A DNA stretch of 64,000 nt from Desulfobacter hydrogenophilus (GTDB taxonomy: Bacteria; Desulfobacterota; Desulfobacteria; Desulfobacterales; Desulfobacteraceae). Of this stretch, positions 54,801 to 64,000 are shown one piece after another; position 1 is the first letter of the stretch, and the number at the start of each line of letters is the position of its first letter. The stretch spans positions 3,908,501-3,972,500 of the forward strand of contig NZ_CP036313.1 of assembly GCF_004319545.1 (NCBI RefSeq), read 5' to 3'. The notes beneath the pieces were generated by a model. The model did not search any database and was not told the origin of the DNA. It was given only the letters and a program-made list of their open reading frames with translations. A program made the position numbers and the translations under genes.

Positions 54801-55453
54801 ACCAGGTGGTGCTTCCGCCGCCATACATGTGCTGCGGATATCCGTTAAAGGTCAATGCCCGGATAAAGGAGGCCCAAAAGGTCTCTCTTGAGAACACCAT
54901 TATCATGACTCAGATCCGGGACATGTTCAATGACCTTGATTTTTCCGGCTGCATTGTTTCCTGTGGCACCTGCATGGAATCTTTGTCCGATCTAGGCATA
55001 ACAGACCTGTTTGATGCAAATTTATTTGATATTTCAGGGTATCTGTTTGAAAATGGTCTGACAACAGCGGAACCCCAAGCCTGCCTTTACCATGCCCCTT
55101 GCCATGATAGTTTGAAGGGCACGGCAACGGCACAGCTTGCCAAAGCAGGTATTGACGCCAAGGCTGTACCTTACTGCTGTTCCGAAGCCGGAACCATGGC
55201 CCTGTCCCGGCCGGATATCAGCTACAATATGTTTTTAAGGAAACAGGATGCCGTTAAACAGGCTTGTCAGGCCCTGGATACGGCAAAGCCAAGGATATTG
55301 ACCAACTGCCCGTCCTGTGTCCAGGGGTTAGGCCGCCAGAACCAGGTAACTGCCGTGCATATGGCCGTGGAACTGGCACGCCTTACAGGCGGTGCCGACT
55401 GGATGAAACAGTTCCGGGCGTTGATTAAAAATATGGAAATCGTAACCTTCTGA
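51863..55453 (+). CDS. FAD-linked oxidase/Fe-S fusion (D-lactate/glycolate dehydrogenase type)
   Basis: This 1,196-residue flavin and iron-sulfur oxidoreductase starts with a DUF3683-like region (residues 1-130). An FAD-binding PCMH domain follows (IPRGGGTGLTGGATPLAPDC, GGNLAENAGGKTAVLYG), then a C-terminal oxidase cap with HMHAGDGNVHVNIPVFS and SGEHGIGVTKFKYL. Two 4Fe-4S clusters follow (CVRCGKCKPQCPVFYP near 760, CTICHKCFDKCP near 825) and two CCG domains (FPGCGSERMFSN, YMCCGYPLKVN; YHAPCHDSLKG, YCCSEAGTM). The layout fits oxidation of a 2-hydroxyacid, with electrons passed to a membrane or heterodisulfide-like acceptor. It is probably cytoplasmic. The two bases between its stop and rsmE suggest co-transcription. 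Confidence 0.92.
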   Translation: MRDPFRKIPFNYTSAGDDQIIAHLFGNEILNTIHVLETLKDTGRSSRLLHRFMGDLFIIRRNAFLFQELVEHPMLRRRLFTEFENDLFNIAGHAEHNEVRIVLDTCRSSLRQLKAQISAVVKDQARVTRRLSPVVGKANICFDPFNITSHTTDATDWRRYAPAAVLRPDREDQIPKLVRKLKNLKFHIIPRGGGTGLTGGATPLAPDCVMINTEKLNTIFPIEHRKTKDGRDYAVMPMEAGVITQDAKDAAAAQGYIFATDPTSAWACTIGGNLAENAGGKTAVLYGTAIDNVLSFRITMPDGHLLTVTRQDHPLRKILYEDTLRFVVKDENGQVLDTIELTGADVRKKGLGKDVTNKVLGGLPGLQKEGCDGIITWAEFILYPEFAHKATCCIEFFGNDMTEAGKVITQICTRFDNSDPALMALEHFDEEYIKAIKYKTKRSVGDRLKAVLLIDMVSNDPDILDQGMRGIETILDAYDKTGLSIARDRNEAARYWEDRKRLGAIAAHTNAFKLNEDIVLPIDSLADFVRFVDETNLEEKKYTQGRIIQNILTYLETAIPLSDPQWLGKKVGRIKDLAYGIRKKLDIASRDALEAFIHTKNFHSQIQDHLRGYSLVLSNVENIYNDTLSRLIVIATHMHAGDGNVHVNIPVFSNDKQMLARAHMTADKVMAKAVALDGVVSGEHGIGVTKFKYLDKDQVSQFDAYRKQVDPNGLMNPGKLSEPDILNKVFTPSFNLLKLEAQILKHGSLSDLAANISNCVRCGKCKPQCPVFYPARNMFFHPRNKNLALGALIEALLYITQRIQSTKFKVLKNLEQIGDHCTICHKCFDKCPVNIDSGIISIQEREILKKMNFKHTPVSTKLTLGYLGNRNQTLNPIIRTGLLTAGSAVQRTAVKLAKSVSFVPALKETRPLHLLHAPVSQPELTTLRAHLPSADRNQAILINPPGKIISTVFYFPGCGSERMFSNISKATIFLLLSQGHQVVLPPPYMCCGYPLKVNARIKEAQKVSLENTIIMTQIRDMFNDLDFSGCIVSCGTCMESLSDLGITDLFDANLFDISGYLFENGLTTAEPQACLYHAPCHDSLKGTATAQLAKAGIDAKAVPYCCSEAGTMALSRPDISYNMFLRKQDAVKQACQALDTAKPRILTNCPSCVQGLGRQNQVTAVHMAVELARLTGGADWMKQFRALIKNMEIVTF

Positions 55454-55454
55454 C

Positions 55455-56165
55455 ATGAACCTTATCTTGCTGGAAGACCGGGATTTCATAAGCCCGGACC
55501 GGGTGCGGCTCCAGAATGACCGATGCAGACATATTATCCGGGTGCTCGGGGCAAAGCCGGGGGATACGCTTGTCTGCGGAAAAAAAAATGCAAAAATGGG
55601 CACAGGTCTAATCCTGGCAATAGATCGGCACTCCATTGACATGCAGGTCCGCCTTGACCAGGCCCCCCCCCCTCCATTGCCCCTGACCCTGGTACTGGCG
55701 TTGCCCCGCCCCAAAATGCTTAAACGAATACTTCAAAATCTTGCAAGCCTAGGCGTAAAAGAAATTTATCTAATCAATTCCAGGCGGGTTGAGAAAAGTT
55801 TCTGGGGTTCAGGCGTATTGTCCGAATCTGATATCCAGCGACATCTTGATTTAGGCCTTTGCCAAGCCAGGGATACCCTTATGCCCCGGGTACACCTGAA
55901 ACGTTTTTTTTCTCCCTTTGTTAAAGAGGAACTGCCTGAACTGAGTAAAAACAAAAAAAAAATTCTTGCCCATCCCAAAGCGCAAACATCTTGTTCTGTG
56001 GGGGTAACTTCCGATACAGTGCTTGTGATCGGTCCGGAAGGCGGATTTATTGACCTTGAAGTCCAGACCCTTGTGGACAAAGGCTTTGAACCCATGACCA
56101 TAGGTGTCAGGATTTTGCGGGTGGAAACTGCGGTCACTGCTTTGATTTCCAGGCTTTTTACTTAA
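55455..56165 (+). CDS. rsmE: 16S rRNA m3U1498 methyltransferase
   Basis: This 236-residue SPOUT-class methyltransferase modifies U1498 of 16S rRNA. An N-terminal PUA-like part is followed by the family signatures LVLALPRPKMLKRILQNLAS, LGVKEIYLINSRRVEKSF, HPKAQTSC, the SAM-knot motif VLVIGPEGGFIDLEV and the ending GVRILRVETAVTALISRL. Length is typical. It begins two bases after the oxidoreductase stop, so it is translated from the same message. Confidence 0.94.
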   Translation: MNLILLEDRDFISPDRVRLQNDRCRHIIRVLGAKPGDTLVCGKKNAKMGTGLILAIDRHSIDMQVRLDQAPPPPLPLTLVLALPRPKMLKRILQNLASLGVKEIYLINSRRVEKSFWGSGVLSESDIQRHLDLGLCQARDTLMPRVHLKRFFSPFVKEELPELSKNKKKILAHPKAQTSCSVGVTSDTVLVIGPEGGFIDLEVQTLVDKGFEPMTIGVRILRVETAVTALISRLFT

Positions 56166-56198
56166 AATTCTAAACTGTTGTATTTTGGAGATAACATA

Positions 56199-56360
56199 AT
56201 GGATAAAAAAAAAGAAAAAATGAGACAAGAGGCGTATGAAAGTCTGCCCCCTAATATCAAAGACAGTCTGACGCCTGAAGAAAAAGAAATGTTTTTAACC
56301 GCCGAACAATGGCCTGACAGCCTTTTTCTCAAACTGGATGAATTTATTACTGAAGAATAG
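56199..56360 (+). CDS. Small conserved-looking protein (53 aa)
   Basis: This short acidic, helical protein (MDKKKEKMRQEAYESLPPNI then KDSLTPEEKEMFLTAEQWPD) follows rsmE. TTTTGGAGATAACATA precedes the ATG at 56,199; the frame also opens at a TTG (56,178) that is less likely. No family is recognised. The IS91-like copy B inserted 31 bp after its stop, so the gene itself is intact. Confidence 0.6.
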   Translation: MDKKKEKMRQEAYESLPPNIKDSLTPEEKEMFLTAEQWPDSLFLKLDEFITEE

Positions 56361-56493
56361 GAATTCGCCGATTCATTGACATCTGTTGATCTAAAAGCGT
56401 TTTATCATATAGTCCCGCCCACAGAAAAGGCACGACAATTAGATCCACCAAAATCTTTTGGTAATGCTGAACCGGTTGTTTCAACGAGCGGGA

Positions 56494-56775
56494 TTATTGA
56501 TAAAACGTTGTTGAACAGAGCCGGTGGTCAGGGCCGGTAACGAGTGTTTTCACTATGGGGTTTATATCGATTGCTGGCAGACTGTGCAAGGATAATTTGG
56601 TGTGATTTTGATGGTAAATGCTCAACGATTCGGTTTTGAACTGCTGCATATATTCTGCTCTACGGATATAGGCGGTACTTGTTTGTATTGTGCCGGGTTT
56701 TCGACGCACCTCATGGGTATGGCCTGAAGCCATTGCCTTTGCCACAAGTTGTTTTAGATCAAAGATTAGGGTCAA
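56494..56775 (-). CDS. Small trailing ORF of the IS91-like element, copy B
   Basis: Identical to the 93-codon frame of copy A; a TTG start overlaps the transposase stop. Its coding status is uncertain. Confidence 0.3.
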   Translation of the reverse strand: MTLIFDLKQLVAKAMASGHTHEVRRKPGTIQTSTAYIRRAEYMQQFKTESLSIYHQNHTKLSLHSLPAIDINPIVKTLVTGPDHRLCSTTFYQ

Positions 56776-58010
56776 GAAGTATCCCAGGCAGCCACCTTTT
56801 TATTTGGGACAATATAGCCAATATATACCGGCAGCAACTCGTAAAGTCTTGTCAGGCGGCCTTTGCCACATTTGGGGCATGCTTTAATGTCAATGCCGGT
56901 CAGTCTGTGCATCATTTCTTCTACTGACTCATTTTCAGGATGTGCTGGCTCTTTGAACTTATCACCCGTCAATTTTCGGATCAGTTTTATGTTCACTGCT
57001 TTGTACCGGGGGGATAGAAAACCAAAGTGCCTGATTTTTTTAAACCCTCTGGGTAGCACATGAAGCAGGAACCGTCTGATGAACTCCACAGCATCAAGAG
57101 TCATCTCTTTTATGGCATCATTTTGAGCCCGGTCCTTCCAGGTGAACACAACTTTGCCGTCTTCAAAGGATTTGATACGGTAATTTGAAATGGCGACTCT
57201 ATGGGTATACCTTCCTAAATATTCCAGGACTTTTTCAGGGCCGGAACAAGGGGCCTTGGCGTAACCGGACCATTTCTTTTTCCGGATAATTTTGATCAGG
57301 CGGTTGAAACCAGAACGGGTGCCGTACTTGGCCGTATTACCCGGGAACTTGAGATCCCCGTCCTGGTATAGTTGCTTGAGTCCTTTGATGTAGATGCCCT
57401 TGAACGCCTTTACTATGGAGGCTGTCTTGAATAGAAAATTCGTTTTGGATGGGGTCCATTGGGTTTTGTCTTCTGACAGCACACCGCCGGGAACAAGGCA
57501 GTGCAGATGAAAATGGTCCAGGATGGTCTGGTTCCATGTATGCAATACGGCAATAAAGCCAGCCTGCCCCTGGAGTCTCCATTGGGGATCGGTAGCAAAT
57601 TGTTTAATGGTCTGATTTACCGAGGAGAACAGCAGGTCCAGCAACGGCTTCATATTACAGAGGATGATAGGATTCAGGTTGTGGGGCAGTGTGAACACCA
57701 AATGATAATAGGTGGCAGGCAATAGTTCTGACACCCGTTTATCTAACCATTTTTCCTTGGTCATGGTCTGGCATTTGGGGCAGTGCCGGTTCCTGCAGGA
57801 GTTGTAGGAGTTCTTTTGGAAATCGCAGTCAGGGCAAGCGTCTATATGGCCTCCTAAAGCAGCTGTTCGGCAGGTAATGATTTTATTCATGACCTTTATC
57901 TGTTCGTGTGAAGCTCCGAAAGTTTCCAAAAAGCGTTGCCCAGCGTGTCTGAAGATATCGGCAATGTCATGTTCGGGTCTGCTGCTTTTATTGCAGCATT
58001 CTCCGATCAT
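56772..58010 (-). CDS. IS91-family HUH transposase, copy B
   Basis: The 412-residue protein is identical in every position to copy A, with the zinc motifs (HIDACPDCDFQ, HCPKCQ, CPKCGKGRL), the DHFHLHC pair and the GRYTHRVAISNYR tyrosine region. It is coupled by TAATG to the recombinase gene and intact. Confidence 0.92.
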   Translation of the reverse strand: MIGECCNKSSRPEHDIADIFRHAGQRFLETFGASHEQIKVMNKIITCRTAALGGHIDACPDCDFQKNSYNSCRNRHCPKCQTMTKEKWLDKRVSELLPATYYHLVFTLPHNLNPIILCNMKPLLDLLFSSVNQTIKQFATDPQWRLQGQAGFIAVLHTWNQTILDHFHLHCLVPGGVLSEDKTQWTPSKTNFLFKTASIVKAFKGIYIKGLKQLYQDGDLKFPGNTAKYGTRSGFNRLIKIIRKKKWSGYAKAPCSGPEKVLEYLGRYTHRVAISNYRIKSFEDGKVVFTWKDRAQNDAIKEMTLDAVEFIRRFLLHVLPRGFKKIRHFGFLSPRYKAVNIKLIRKLTGDKFKEPAHPENESVEEMMHRLTGIDIKACPKCGKGRLTRLYELLPVYIGYIVPNKKVAAWDTS

Positions 58011-58840
58011 TAAAGCACCACGTCAGCCGGGCTGACAACTTGGGATATGGCCTCATTGCTGATGTGAAGATACTTTGCCGTGGTTCTGATGGATTTATGA
58101 CCGAGCATCTGCTGAAGTACATGTGTCCGGGTTCCCTGTTCGAGAAGGTGAGTCGCAAAGCAGTGACGAAGGGTATGTATGCCTTTGCCACGTTTTACAC
58201 CGGCTTCTAACTTGGCCGTGTAATAAATTTTCTGAGCTGTCTCAACTGGCATCGGTTTTGATCTGGTTTTGCCGAAAAAGATCCATTCGTTCGGTTTAAA
58301 AAGCCGCCAGTAGTCTTCCAGAGTCTTTAGTAAGGTATCTGACAAGACTGTATACCGGTCTTTTCTGCCTTTACCTTGCTCTATCCGTATCATTTTGCGG
58401 GATCTTTCAATGTGTATCGGTTGGAGCTTTACAACTTCACTGACCCGCAATCCTGCGCTGTATGTGGCCAGAAGAAGGGCATAATGCTTGGGGTTGGTGC
58501 AGGCATTCAGTATTTGCGCCACTTCTTCCCGGCTCAGTGCCATGAAGATTTTCCTTTCCTGAGGCCGGGGCGGTATGGAAATCTTGGGCTCCCGTTTTAA
58601 TACATGCCTGTAAAATCTCTTTATCCCTGAGAACTGTACATTGCAGCTACTCCAGGCCAGTTGTCGGTCTGCAATAATATAGTCGAGATAATCTTGGATC
58701 TGGGAATCGGTCAGTTGATCCGGTGCTTGCTTGTAGTGCGCGGCAAGCAATTTTACCGCATTCATATACGCCGCATTTGTTTTTGGCGAAAGCCGGTGAA
58801 GAGTCATGTGTCGATCAAATTGTTGGCGAAGTTGTGTCAT
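58010..58840 (-). CDS. Tyrosine recombinase of the IS91-like element, copy B
   Basis: Identical to the copy A recombinase (276 residues, R-H-x-x-R-H-Y catalytic set in GLRVSEV, HTLRHCF, LGHKS and KYLHIS). The start again follows AGGAGGAAAAG. Confidence 0.92.
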   Translation of the reverse strand: MTQLRQQFDRHMTLHRLSPKTNAAYMNAVKLLAAHYKQAPDQLTDSQIQDYLDYIIADRQLAWSSCNVQFSGIKRFYRHVLKREPKISIPPRPQERKIFMALSREEVAQILNACTNPKHYALLLATYSAGLRVSEVVKLQPIHIERSRKMIRIEQGKGRKDRYTVLSDTLLKTLEDYWRLFKPNEWIFFGKTRSKPMPVETAQKIYYTAKLEAGVKRGKGIHTLRHCFATHLLEQGTRTHVLQQMLGHKSIRTTAKYLHISNEAISQVVSPADVVL

Positions 58841-59024
58841 CTTTTCCTCCTGAATTATGGGTGGATACTCAGGAGAATGATGGAATAAGACAGGGTAAAT
58901 ATAAAGGGATATTGTATAGTCGCGGCTGACTGGCCCATCAATGGGTAAGATGCCAGGTTGGCGTTTCTTTCCGCGGAGCGGTTTTGTTCAACAAGAATTT
59001 ATATTGAATTAATTCAATTTTCAG

Positions 59025-59531
59025 ATGATTGGAAAAAGCATGAACCCTAATGATAGGCAGAATGCAGAAAGCTCCCTCCTGAAAAAATATGCCAAATATG
59101 CCCATGTACTCCAGAAGACAAAATGGGCCAGGGAGTTCTCCTGGGAGCATATCCAAAAAATATGTTTCTATATTGAACCGGTAATTGCTAAACCGGGAGC
59201 CATAGTGTTCAAAGAAGGGGATACGGACAAAAGCCTGGGAATTATCGTCAAGGGTGCAATTGATATTCTTAAGGAGAATACCCGGGTCAGCACCCTGACC
59301 AGTTCCCAGACGTTTGGCGAAATGGCACTGATCGACGGCGAGCCACGCTCCGCATCCGGGATCGCCGTGAAAGAAACCGTCATTTTTTTCATGACCCAGG
59401 AAAATTTGATTCTCCTGACCCAGGCCGATCCGGAATTAGGAGTCCAACTGCTGTGGAAAATAGCCAAACTCATAAGTCAGCGGTTGCGTCAAACGACTGG
59501 GATGCTCGTGGATTATATGGGAGAATATTGA
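59025..59531 (+). CDS. Cyclic-nucleotide-binding-domain protein
   Basis: This protein of about 168 residues has a single Crp-type cNMP-binding domain: VIAKPGAIVFKEGDTDKSLG, IIVKGAIDILKENTRVSTLT, and the phosphate-binding cassette TFGEMALIDGEPRSASGIAV, in which the G-E-x-A-L and R-S-A pattern is intact. No helix-turn-helix follows, so it is not a standard CRP/FNR regulator; it may act as a stand-alone sensor. Start at ATG 59,025 or 59,040; neither has a strong ribosome binding site. The IS91-like element ends only 31 bp upstream, so the gene's native promoter has probably been displaced. Confidence 0.85.
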   Translation: MIGKSMNPNDRQNAESSLLKKYAKYAHVLQKTKWAREFSWEHIQKICFYIEPVIAKPGAIVFKEGDTDKSLGIIVKGAIDILKENTRVSTLTSSQTFGEMALIDGEPRSASGIAVKETVIFFMTQENLILLTQADPELGVQLLWKIAKLISQRLRQTTGMLVDYMGEY

Positions 59532-59665
59532 ACTTGTCGTCTGATTTCCCCGTTTCAGTAAACAACAAGAGGGCAATTTTTTAAATATAATTATAAATTA
59601 TTTATATCGACAACTGGATTTCTTGTAATGTATGCCATCACCATTTAACCCTCGAAGAGGTGTAT

Positions 59666-59803
59666 ATGGAGAAATATGAATATCCTGATACAGAATTTCA
59701 TAAGAAGGTCCATAAAAAGTTTATAAGAATGTTCAAAAAAATTATCCCATTATACCATTGTTTGTATATGTTACATTCACCCCCCCCCTTGCCAAAAGGA
59801 TAG
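59666..59803 (+). pseudogene. Probable hemerythrin fragment
   Basis: A 45-codon frame begins MEKYEYPDTEFHKKVHKKFI after AGAGGTGTAT. The pattern M-x-K-Y-x-Y-P-x-x-x-x-H-x-x-x-H-x-x-F is that of one iron-binding helix of bacterial hemerythrins. The rest (MFKKIIPLYHCLYMLHSPPP) is unlike the family and runs through a tract of nine C's. The other helices are missing. It is most likely a decayed remnant just ahead of the rhodanese-rubrerythrin gene, another oxygen-related function. Confidence 0.4.
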
Positions 59804-59809
59804 GAAAAT

Positions 59810-60634
59810 ATGATCAAACAAGACGAATTCAAAGAGATCTCATTTGAAGAATTTGAGCAATTACGTGCGGCCAACAAAGAAAGCGATTTTTTGGTAATTG
59901 ACGTCCGGGAGGAACGTGAATATACAGCCGGGCATGTTCCCGGGGCCATATTAATCCCCTTAAATACCCTGGGTAATCATCTATCCGAACTTGCTTTAGA
60001 CAAGGACCTGTTTTTTTACTGCCATAGCGGTGTCCGTTCTAACGTGGCCAGTCTCATGGCTGCAGAAGATGGCAGGGACGCCCAGAAAACCTACAATATC
60101 ACCGATGGATTTCGCTCTTATCAGGGCCACTCCCTGGAAGGTTTTCCTCGCTTGCAGATATTTGACTCCCAAAAAAGTTATGACAGGCTGCTTTATCAGG
60201 CAATGGAGCTGGAAAAAGCCGCAGAACAGTTTTATGAAACCATTATCTCCTTTGCTCCGGATGAAAAATTTATAATACCCATTGAACAACTGGCAAAGGC
60301 GGAAATAGCCCATGCTCGAACGATTTATTCATACTGGAAGCAAGCCGTTGAGAACCCGGCACCCTTTGAGACGCTTTATGGATCTCTTAAAGGGGATATC
60401 CTTGAAAATGGTCAACCCCTTTCCGAAGTAACAGCCGCTTTGCACGCAAATAAAGAGATTGCATGGACTGATGTCATTGAGATGGCTTTGGGCATTGAAA
60501 TCCAAGCTTATGATCTCTACCGCACCATGGCAGCCCGCCGGGGGCAGGGTGAAGCGCAAGACGCCTTTCTTTCCATTGCCCAGATGGAAAAAGCACATAT
60601 GAAGCTGGTGGCTAAAATGCTCGGGCCTGAATAG
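59810..60634 (+). CDS. Rhodanese-rubrerythrin (ferritin-like) fusion
   Basis: This 274-residue two-domain protein has an N-terminal rhodanese domain (residues 10-110) with LVIDVREEREYTAGHVPGA and the active-site loop FFYCHSGVRS, where the cysteine carries the persulfide. The C-terminal domain (about 125-274) is ferritin-like/rubrerythrin, with helices LYQAMELEKAAEQFYETIIS, LAKAEIAHARTIYSYWKQA, IEMALGIEIQAYDLYRTMAA and IAQMEKAHMKLVAKML supplying E and E-x-x-H iron ligands. No rubredoxin part is present. Such fusions occur in anaerobes and probably link sulfur transfer with peroxide or oxygen defence. The following PerR-like gene and katG support this. AGGAAAAT precedes the ATG. Confidence 0.92.
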   Translation: MIKQDEFKEISFEEFEQLRAANKESDFLVIDVREEREYTAGHVPGAILIPLNTLGNHLSELALDKDLFFYCHSGVRSNVASLMAAEDGRDAQKTYNITDGFRSYQGHSLEGFPRLQIFDSQKSYDRLLYQAMELEKAAEQFYETIISFAPDEKFIIPIEQLAKAEIAHARTIYSYWKQAVENPAPFETLYGSLKGDILENGQPLSEVTAALHANKEIAWTDVIEMALGIEIQAYDLYRTMAARRGQGEAQDAFLSIAQMEKAHMKLVAKMLGPE

Positions 60635-60773
60635 CTGAACAAATGAAAAAATTATAGGCAGATAGTATGGGGTATACCCCCAAATGCGTATGTAGTCAGT
60701 ATGTCTTATGCGTTGATTTACAGGGTATTTCGTGCTAATTTCTATTCATATTATTGAATTGGAAGGCGCCTTA

Positions 60774-61217
60774 GTGAACCAGAAAAAAAATAGATATGAC
60801 ACCATTCTTTGCAAACTAAAAGAGAATGGTTACAAAATAACACCCCAGCGGATCGCCATCGTAAAAATCCTGGCAAAAAGTGTGGACCATCCCAGTGCTG
60901 AAACCATACACGAACAACTTAAAACAGATTTTCCGACCATGAGTCTTGCAACCGTGTATCGGAACATCTGCGTTATCAAATCCCTTGGCGAAGTCCTTGA
61001 ACTAGGTTTTCCCGACGGGTCCAACCGGTATGACGGGAAAAAACCCTATCCGCATCCCCATATTATCTGTATCAAGTGTGGTAAAGTTGTTGATCCTGAC
61101 TTAGACAGCTTGGATGATATGAAAAATGAGGTTGCCAGGGAAACCCATTTTAAAATTTTAAATCATCGACTGGACTTTTTCGGCATTTGCAATGACTGCC
61201 AAGCCAAAGAAAAATAA
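60774..61217 (+). CDS. Fur-family peroxide regulator (PerR-like)
   Basis: This 147-residue Fur-superfamily repressor has a winged-helix part (YKITPQRIAIVKILAKSVDH, FPTMSLATVYRNICVIKSLG) followed by a dimerisation part with the structural zinc cysteines IICIKCGKVVD and GICNDCQAK. Metal-site histidines are PHPHIICIK and NHRLDFFG. The combination of two CxxC pairs with PHPH and NHRLDF resembles PerR more than Fur. A GTG at 60,774 with GGAAGG upstream is the likely start; an earlier GTG at 60,732 would add 14 residues. It lies directly upstream of a palindromic operator and katG, so it probably represses katG and releases it on peroxide oxidation. Confidence 0.9.
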   Translation: MNQKKNRYDTILCKLKENGYKITPQRIAIVKILAKSVDHPSAETIHEQLKTDFPTMSLATVYRNICVIKSLGEVLELGFPDGSNRYDGKKPYPHPHIICIKCGKVVDPDLDSLDDMKNEVARETHFKILNHRLDFFGICNDCQAKEK

Positions 61218-61356
61218 GTTTAAGTCCCCTTCTGTTTTGTTGCTGTAACCCGCATAAAGATAAGCATCTGACAGCAATAGTTTTCTATTTTGAATCGCTT
61301 CTAAAAGTCTGTTTAAAATTGTTATTGAAATTTTTCAATTTTTAAGCTAAAGCATT

Positions 61357-61377
61357 AAATGATAATAGTTATCATTT
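61357..61377. promoter_or_regulatory. PerR/Fur-type operator upstream of katG
   Basis: The 21-bp palindrome aaatgataa-tag-ttatcattt is a perfect 9-3-9 inverted repeat. It resembles the per/fur box consensus (tgataat..attatca type). It sits 93 bp before the katG start and just behind the PerR-like gene. Binding would cover the katG promoter region. Confidence 0.85.
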
Positions 61378-61458
61378 GATATATATTATTAAATAGTGTT
61401 CCAGAATAGAAGCACTGTTTTTCAACAGTCGTGTCCTTACGTAACGTAATTTATTTAA

Positions 61459-63681
<2,223 letters not shown>

Positions 63682-63938
63682 CGCCGGCAGGCAATTTTAG
63701 AACGGTGAAGACTTTCTCCTTTTTTTTCCTTTCTAATATTAATCCGTCAAAAAAGGCGGTGTTTCAAGCTGAATGGGAACATCGCCTTAATTATTTTGCT
63801 ATCTACATTCTCTATTTTTCTTTACAAGTTCTATATACAGAAACAAAAAGGTTGACAAAAATCTAATAATCATCGTAGGACGTTTGTCAATCAGGTTTTG
63901 TTGTCTATTTGTACTATACTCTTAAAAGGGAGAAAAGG
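63682..63938. other. Intergenic stretch after katG
   Basis: AT-rich, with T-runs near 63,720. No clear stem-loop or gene is seen. Bases near 63,850-63,915 (ttgaca ... tactatact) could form a promoter for the next gene. Confidence 0.35.
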
Positions 63939-64000
63939 ATGAAAAAGATTATTGTAGTTTTGGCAGCACTTGTTTTAATGGCGGGTTCGGCCTATGCCGC
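63939..64000 (+). CDS. Exported protein, 5' end only
   Basis: The gene starts at ATG 63,939 after AAGGGAGAAAAGG and runs off the window. The 20 visible residues form a signal peptide (MKKIIVVLAALVLMAGSAYA), cut probably after A-Y-A. The mature protein is not visible, so its function cannot be stated. Confidence 0.75.
   Translation, partial: MKKIIVVLAALVLMAGSAYA

Larger units (their letters stand above)
56392..58993 (-). mobile_element. IS91-like element with tyrosine recombinase, copy B
   Basis: This is an identical second copy of the element at 35,381-37,982, in the same orientation, now in core sequence between the 53-aa gene and the cNMP-binding protein gene. The left junction reads ttgatc|taaaagcg and the right ttcaaca|agaattt. 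Its presence outside the island shows that the element has moved within this genome, or that the core copy seeded the island. Confidence 0.88.

Overview
The window looks like a chromosome segment of a sulfate-reducer-type deltaproteobacterium (Desulfobacterota, probably Desulfobacterales). This is inferred from the core genes on the right (release factor 3, a very long FAD/Fe-S oxidoreductase, rhodanese-rubrerythrin, a PerR-like regulator, KatG) and from the style of the insertion sequences. It was not confirmed by any search.

Layout. Bases 1-7,893 are a worn patchwork: a cupin gene, an IS4-type transposase, a SpoIIAA-like gene, an IS1-like transposase cut in two by a larger element with 22-bp inverted ends, and a small gene broken by an in-frame TAG. 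Three direct copies of a 45-bp stretch, the 3' part of a tRNA-Arg gene, lie at 7,894, 28,911 and 49,629. Only the last belongs to a complete tRNA-Arg(TCT). They mark two tandem islands of about 21 kb. Each island begins with the same roughly 390-bp left end and finishes with the same right end (an HsdS C-terminal remnant and/or a 95-aa Sm-like small protein gene, a hairpin, a terminator, then the att copy).

Island I (about 7.9-28.9 kb) carries a cleanly delimited IS4-family element and then a GC-richer block of five tightly packed plus-strand genes (10,452-27,576). These encode two small proteins sharing a beta-type domain (three copies in total), a 1,216-aa protein of unknown family, an endonuclease/exonuclease/phosphatase (EEP) family enzyme, and a 3,611-aa giant with degenerate LysM-like repeats. 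This block is the best candidate for an undescribed system.

Island II (about 28.9-49.7 kb) holds a DEDDh exonuclease remnant, a 4.35-kb TnsB/TnsC-like transposon with TG..CA ends and a 6-bp target duplication, a 189-bp MITE, an IS91-like element with its own tyrosine recombinase, a family A DNA polymerase flanked by inverted iteron-like repeats, a primase/Toprim/DUF3987 protein and a tyrosine integrase. Its accessory genes include DUF2787, two paralogous small proteins, DUF1232, a NYN/OST-HTH protein and a membrane/coiled-coil protein split by an A8 frameshift site.

The right flank (49.6-64 kb) is core-like: tRNA-Arg, prfC, the FAD/Fe-S oxidoreductase, rsmE, a second identical copy of the IS91-like element, a cNMP-binding protein, rhodanese-rubrerythrin, a PerR/Fur regulator, a perfect 9-3-9 PerR/Fur-type operator, and katG interrupted by a single in-frame TAG. 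The last four form an oxidative-stress cluster.
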